Of a stretch of 64,000 bases of DNA, positions 61,038-64,000 are shown piece after piece. Numbering within the stretch: position 1 is the first letter of the stretch; every line of letters begins with the position of its first letter. The translations under genes and the position numbers were made by a program. Source of the DNA: Anoplolepis gracilipes (Eukaryota; Arthropoda; Insecta; Hymenoptera; Formicidae). The notes below the pieces were generated by a model. The model was not told the DNA's origin and did no database searches. It worked only from the letters and a program-made list of their open reading frames with translations. The stretch spans positions 7,617,531 to 7,681,530 of the forward strand of contig NC_132986.1 of the NCBI RefSeq assembly GCF_047496725.1, written 5' to 3'.

Positions 61038-64000
61038 GTGAGTCTATTTCAAATCTATTTAATTCTTTACCCTTGTGTCCAGATCTTTTGTCGGTTCAGT
61101 CATATTTATTTTTCAATAACTTAATTAAACGTAATATATTCCTCGTATTATATCATATATGTATTAGGACTATAGAGTTTGCAATATTAATTAAAATATC
61201 AAACTTCTTTGATCTCTCGCGTTTATATATAATATATATGTGACATATATATATATATATATATATAATATATATATATAATATATATATATAATACATT
61301 ATATATAATATACGCTTGTATATAAAAACCTATAATATTCTATTAATATGAAATAAAAAATTAATTTCCATAAATAATCTACATATTAGATAAAGTTAAA
61401 TAACATTATACGATGCAGAAATAATAAATTTAAAAAAAAATGTATTTTATATTTTACTTTTCGTCAAAGCTCTACTAATGAACATTCCATTCCATTTATG
61501 ATATGATTTATGTACATACATTCTATTTCCTTTATCTTACTTTTGTTTTTTATCGTATAGTGCGTTTCTTGAGTTAATAATGAATATTGGAAGACTCTCT
61601 TTCTCTGTCTTTCTTACTCACTTTTTAGACTATGAAAGAATGTTTTAAAGAGCCACTTAAGTTGAATCTCAAGTTGACTGAGGCAAAAGCAGTAGTAAAA
61701 ATATTTCTTGCAGTCATATTTATATATAGTGATGTTTTATATGGCTATTTTCATCTACGGTTCCTTGTCGTTCGCTTCCATAAAGCTCGATAGCAAAATA
61801 TTCCGACAGAGAAAATTAGTTTCAATATCACGCTCCAATATTGTCAAATGTAGGATAAAATTAAGAAGAACTATATAATGCTTCTATGTACTTTATCATA
61901 TATGATAGACTCGTTTGCATCTTTTCTTATAAGATATCAATTATCACAATTTGAATGGAATAGAATTTTCATTGAGCACAAGGATCAATCATTCCCCTAT
62001 TTAACAATTGATATTGATTCAAATGTTTCGCGTTCGCGCAAATGTGTTGGCATTTTTGTTACTATAAATTTTTATTATATAAATAAAAAAAATATTATTT
62101 TATTGTGCTTTTATACATAACCAAATTTCAAATTTTGATATAAACAATTATTTATTAAATTTTTATATTGCTCCAATTTTTATTGCAAATTTAAACTATT
62201 GATATAAATTTGCTGTTGTATGAATTAAAATTCGAATTTAGAAATCTCTAGTACGCGGAAGCGGATAACGACAACGAGCCCTGAAAGCAAAAGCGAGACG
62301 AAAGTGAAAAGCAAACGGCATCTTATGCGACTCGTCCTCGGAAATGAAATCTGTATCAAAGACTGAAGTTGACACTCGACAGCCAGACATGTGTTGATGC
62401 TTCGTAACGCGAACCCCTCGTTCGCAATATGCGATTTAAAACACTGAAATCGATATAGCTATGAAAACGTAACAATCGCTTCTTATTTTAAGTGACAAAG
62501 TACATACTAACTACAATTTAATTAAACAAATATATAATTAAAAATTAATTAAATATTAACATCAAAATAAAAATAAAATTAAATATTTTTTAAAATTTTT
62601 ATCAACATAAAATTCCGATACAAAACAGTAATCCAAAATTTTGGGATTTCTGAACTTTCTAAAATTTCAAATAAACTTGCCTAGAAAAAGATAAATTTCA
62701 GAAATAATGAATAACTCCTCGTTGAAATATGTCAATTATTTTTTTAAATGTATGTGCACCTTACAATTTTCTCTTTCTCTCATCTATATAAATCTTCTTC
62801 TTATATGATTAATATTCTGATGTGATAAACAAAATATTTAATTTAAATTCATTTTAATAAAAAGATAAGAAAAAGAAGAATAAATTCGATTCAGAGCAAA
62901 AATTCAGCGCGAGCTTTTCTCTTTCTCTTCTGCTTTTCGCGACCGTGAGACGCGATTGAGAGTGTTTTGATATTACGATCTAGAAAGAGCGTTATGTAAC
63001 GTGATGGCAAACGTTAAATTATTTCACGCGCATCGGCAGAAATCGTTGCCAACTACGTGCGAAACGTCGAGCTTCGCCATCACCACCACTGCCTCTGACG
63101 TGTTTTGGCGATGGTCGACGATGTAACACGAGAAGCTTTTGGCGAACGTGTAGAGACGTGGGGCGTTTCGCGATTTTTTTCCTGCATCTCTTTTTTCAAG
63201 CGATTTTGTAGCGTTATACAGCCATAAGTGCTATTATTAAAATGCGTTTTCAGCAAGTGCCAATATCGAGGAACGACAATCATCGCAAATTTTGCAACTC
63301 GCGTGCAACTGTCAGAAATTTGATGTGTTGTGTATTGATATGATAATCAATAATCTTTAAAATATTTGTCAATAAAAATATTTTTTCGTGTTATTTCATT
63401 TACTGTTGTATTTCGAAAGTTTAAATTATTGTACCTTATCTCCAAAGATTATTTTCTGATAATGTATCAGATTATTATTATTAAAAAATAGATATATAAT
63501 TTATAATATAATTATAATTACAAAGAGGTGATTCTTCTCACTAAAGCTATTGTATATACAATAACTTTTATATGTATTTGATTTGTTTCGTTAAAAAAGA
63601 AGGATACAAGAATTGTTATACTTTTCGTAAAATATATATTTCTAACTATATAAATTTCTACAAACAGTCGTAATTTGAGTTTTTCAAGGGCGGCAGGTTC
63701 CTCGGGTTTCCTTGGATTCTTGCTGCGTGCTTAGGTCGTTTTGCGGATCTTAACTCGCGTCCGCGAATCGTTTTGGCAAAAGACGCGTCTAGTTATCGCG
63801 GTATTGCCATCCGGTTCGAGTATGTATTCCGAAGTGCAAAGTAGAAATCAGATCAGCAATCGCCTCTCGGCGAGAATCCATGCGAGGCGTCTTTGACACC
63901 ACTGGACTCATATTTCTCTCCTTTCTGAGAAAGCCGAGGGCGGCCGGACGCCGGCCGTTGCAGCCTCGTAAAATAAACGTACCACGTGGTATGTGTATGC
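61038..64000. other. Intron 1 of the Zasp52-like gene (incomplete)
   Basis: No exon continuing the PDZ domain is visible. It contains TA-rich repeats near 61230-61310 and CpG-rich patches near 62250-62420, 62900-63320 and 63680-63980, any of which might include enhancers or alternative first exons. Confidence 0.5.

Overview
The window looks like nuclear DNA from a hymenopteran insect, most likely an ant; that lineage call is an inference. Genes are split by short GT-AG introns, AT-rich stretches alternate with CpG-dense stretches, and microsatellites (GA, TA, TTA, AAAT, poly-T) are very common. There are no operons, ribosome binding sites or bacterial features. All gene models were spliced by hand from donor and acceptor motifs and reading-frame phase, without transcript data.

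Region by region: (1) 1-3.78 kb has no recognisable gene. (2) 3.78-6.92 kb holds two homologous C2H2 zinc-finger exons on the + strand. Both have a phase-1 acceptor and their own stop, so they look like duplicated alternative 3' exons of one gene whose upstream part was not found. (3) 6.92-34.1 kb is a roughly 27 kb stretch without a supportable coding gene. It holds a probable long 3' UTR, CpG-rich blocks, many microsatellites and a mariner-like miniature element at 32.27-32.52 kb. (4) 34.1-44.6 kb is a compact AT-rich block of four genes: an unrecognised 597-aa coiled-coil protein (-), then RABL3, an AFG1-like mitochondrial ATPase and deoxyribose-phosphate aldolase (all +). The coiled-coil gene and RABL3 are head to head, with a Harbinger-like miniature element between them. 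(5) 45.6-57.5 kb holds an 11-exon PDZ-domain gene of the Zasp (muscle Z-disc) type, probably Zasp66-like. (6) At 60.93 kb the first coding exon of a second PDZ gene, Zasp52-like, begins and runs off the right edge.

The most unusual object is exon 5 of the Zasp66-like gene. If its internal donor at 50917 is not used, it reads on for about 770 codons. That extension carries six copies of a K-G-x-Y-L-type motif, five copies of a 41-residue repeat rich in RRLS sites, and a hydrophobic segment at the extreme C terminus. The predicted 1067-aa isoform would be a PDZ protein with a membrane tail anchor. The same gene carries an internally duplicated two-exon module (exons 4-5 and 9-10).

Functionally, RABL3, AFG1L and DERA are housekeeping genes that share a block without an obvious pathway link. 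The two Zasp genes are adjacent sarcomere-type genes whose shared first-intron position supports an origin by tandem duplication.
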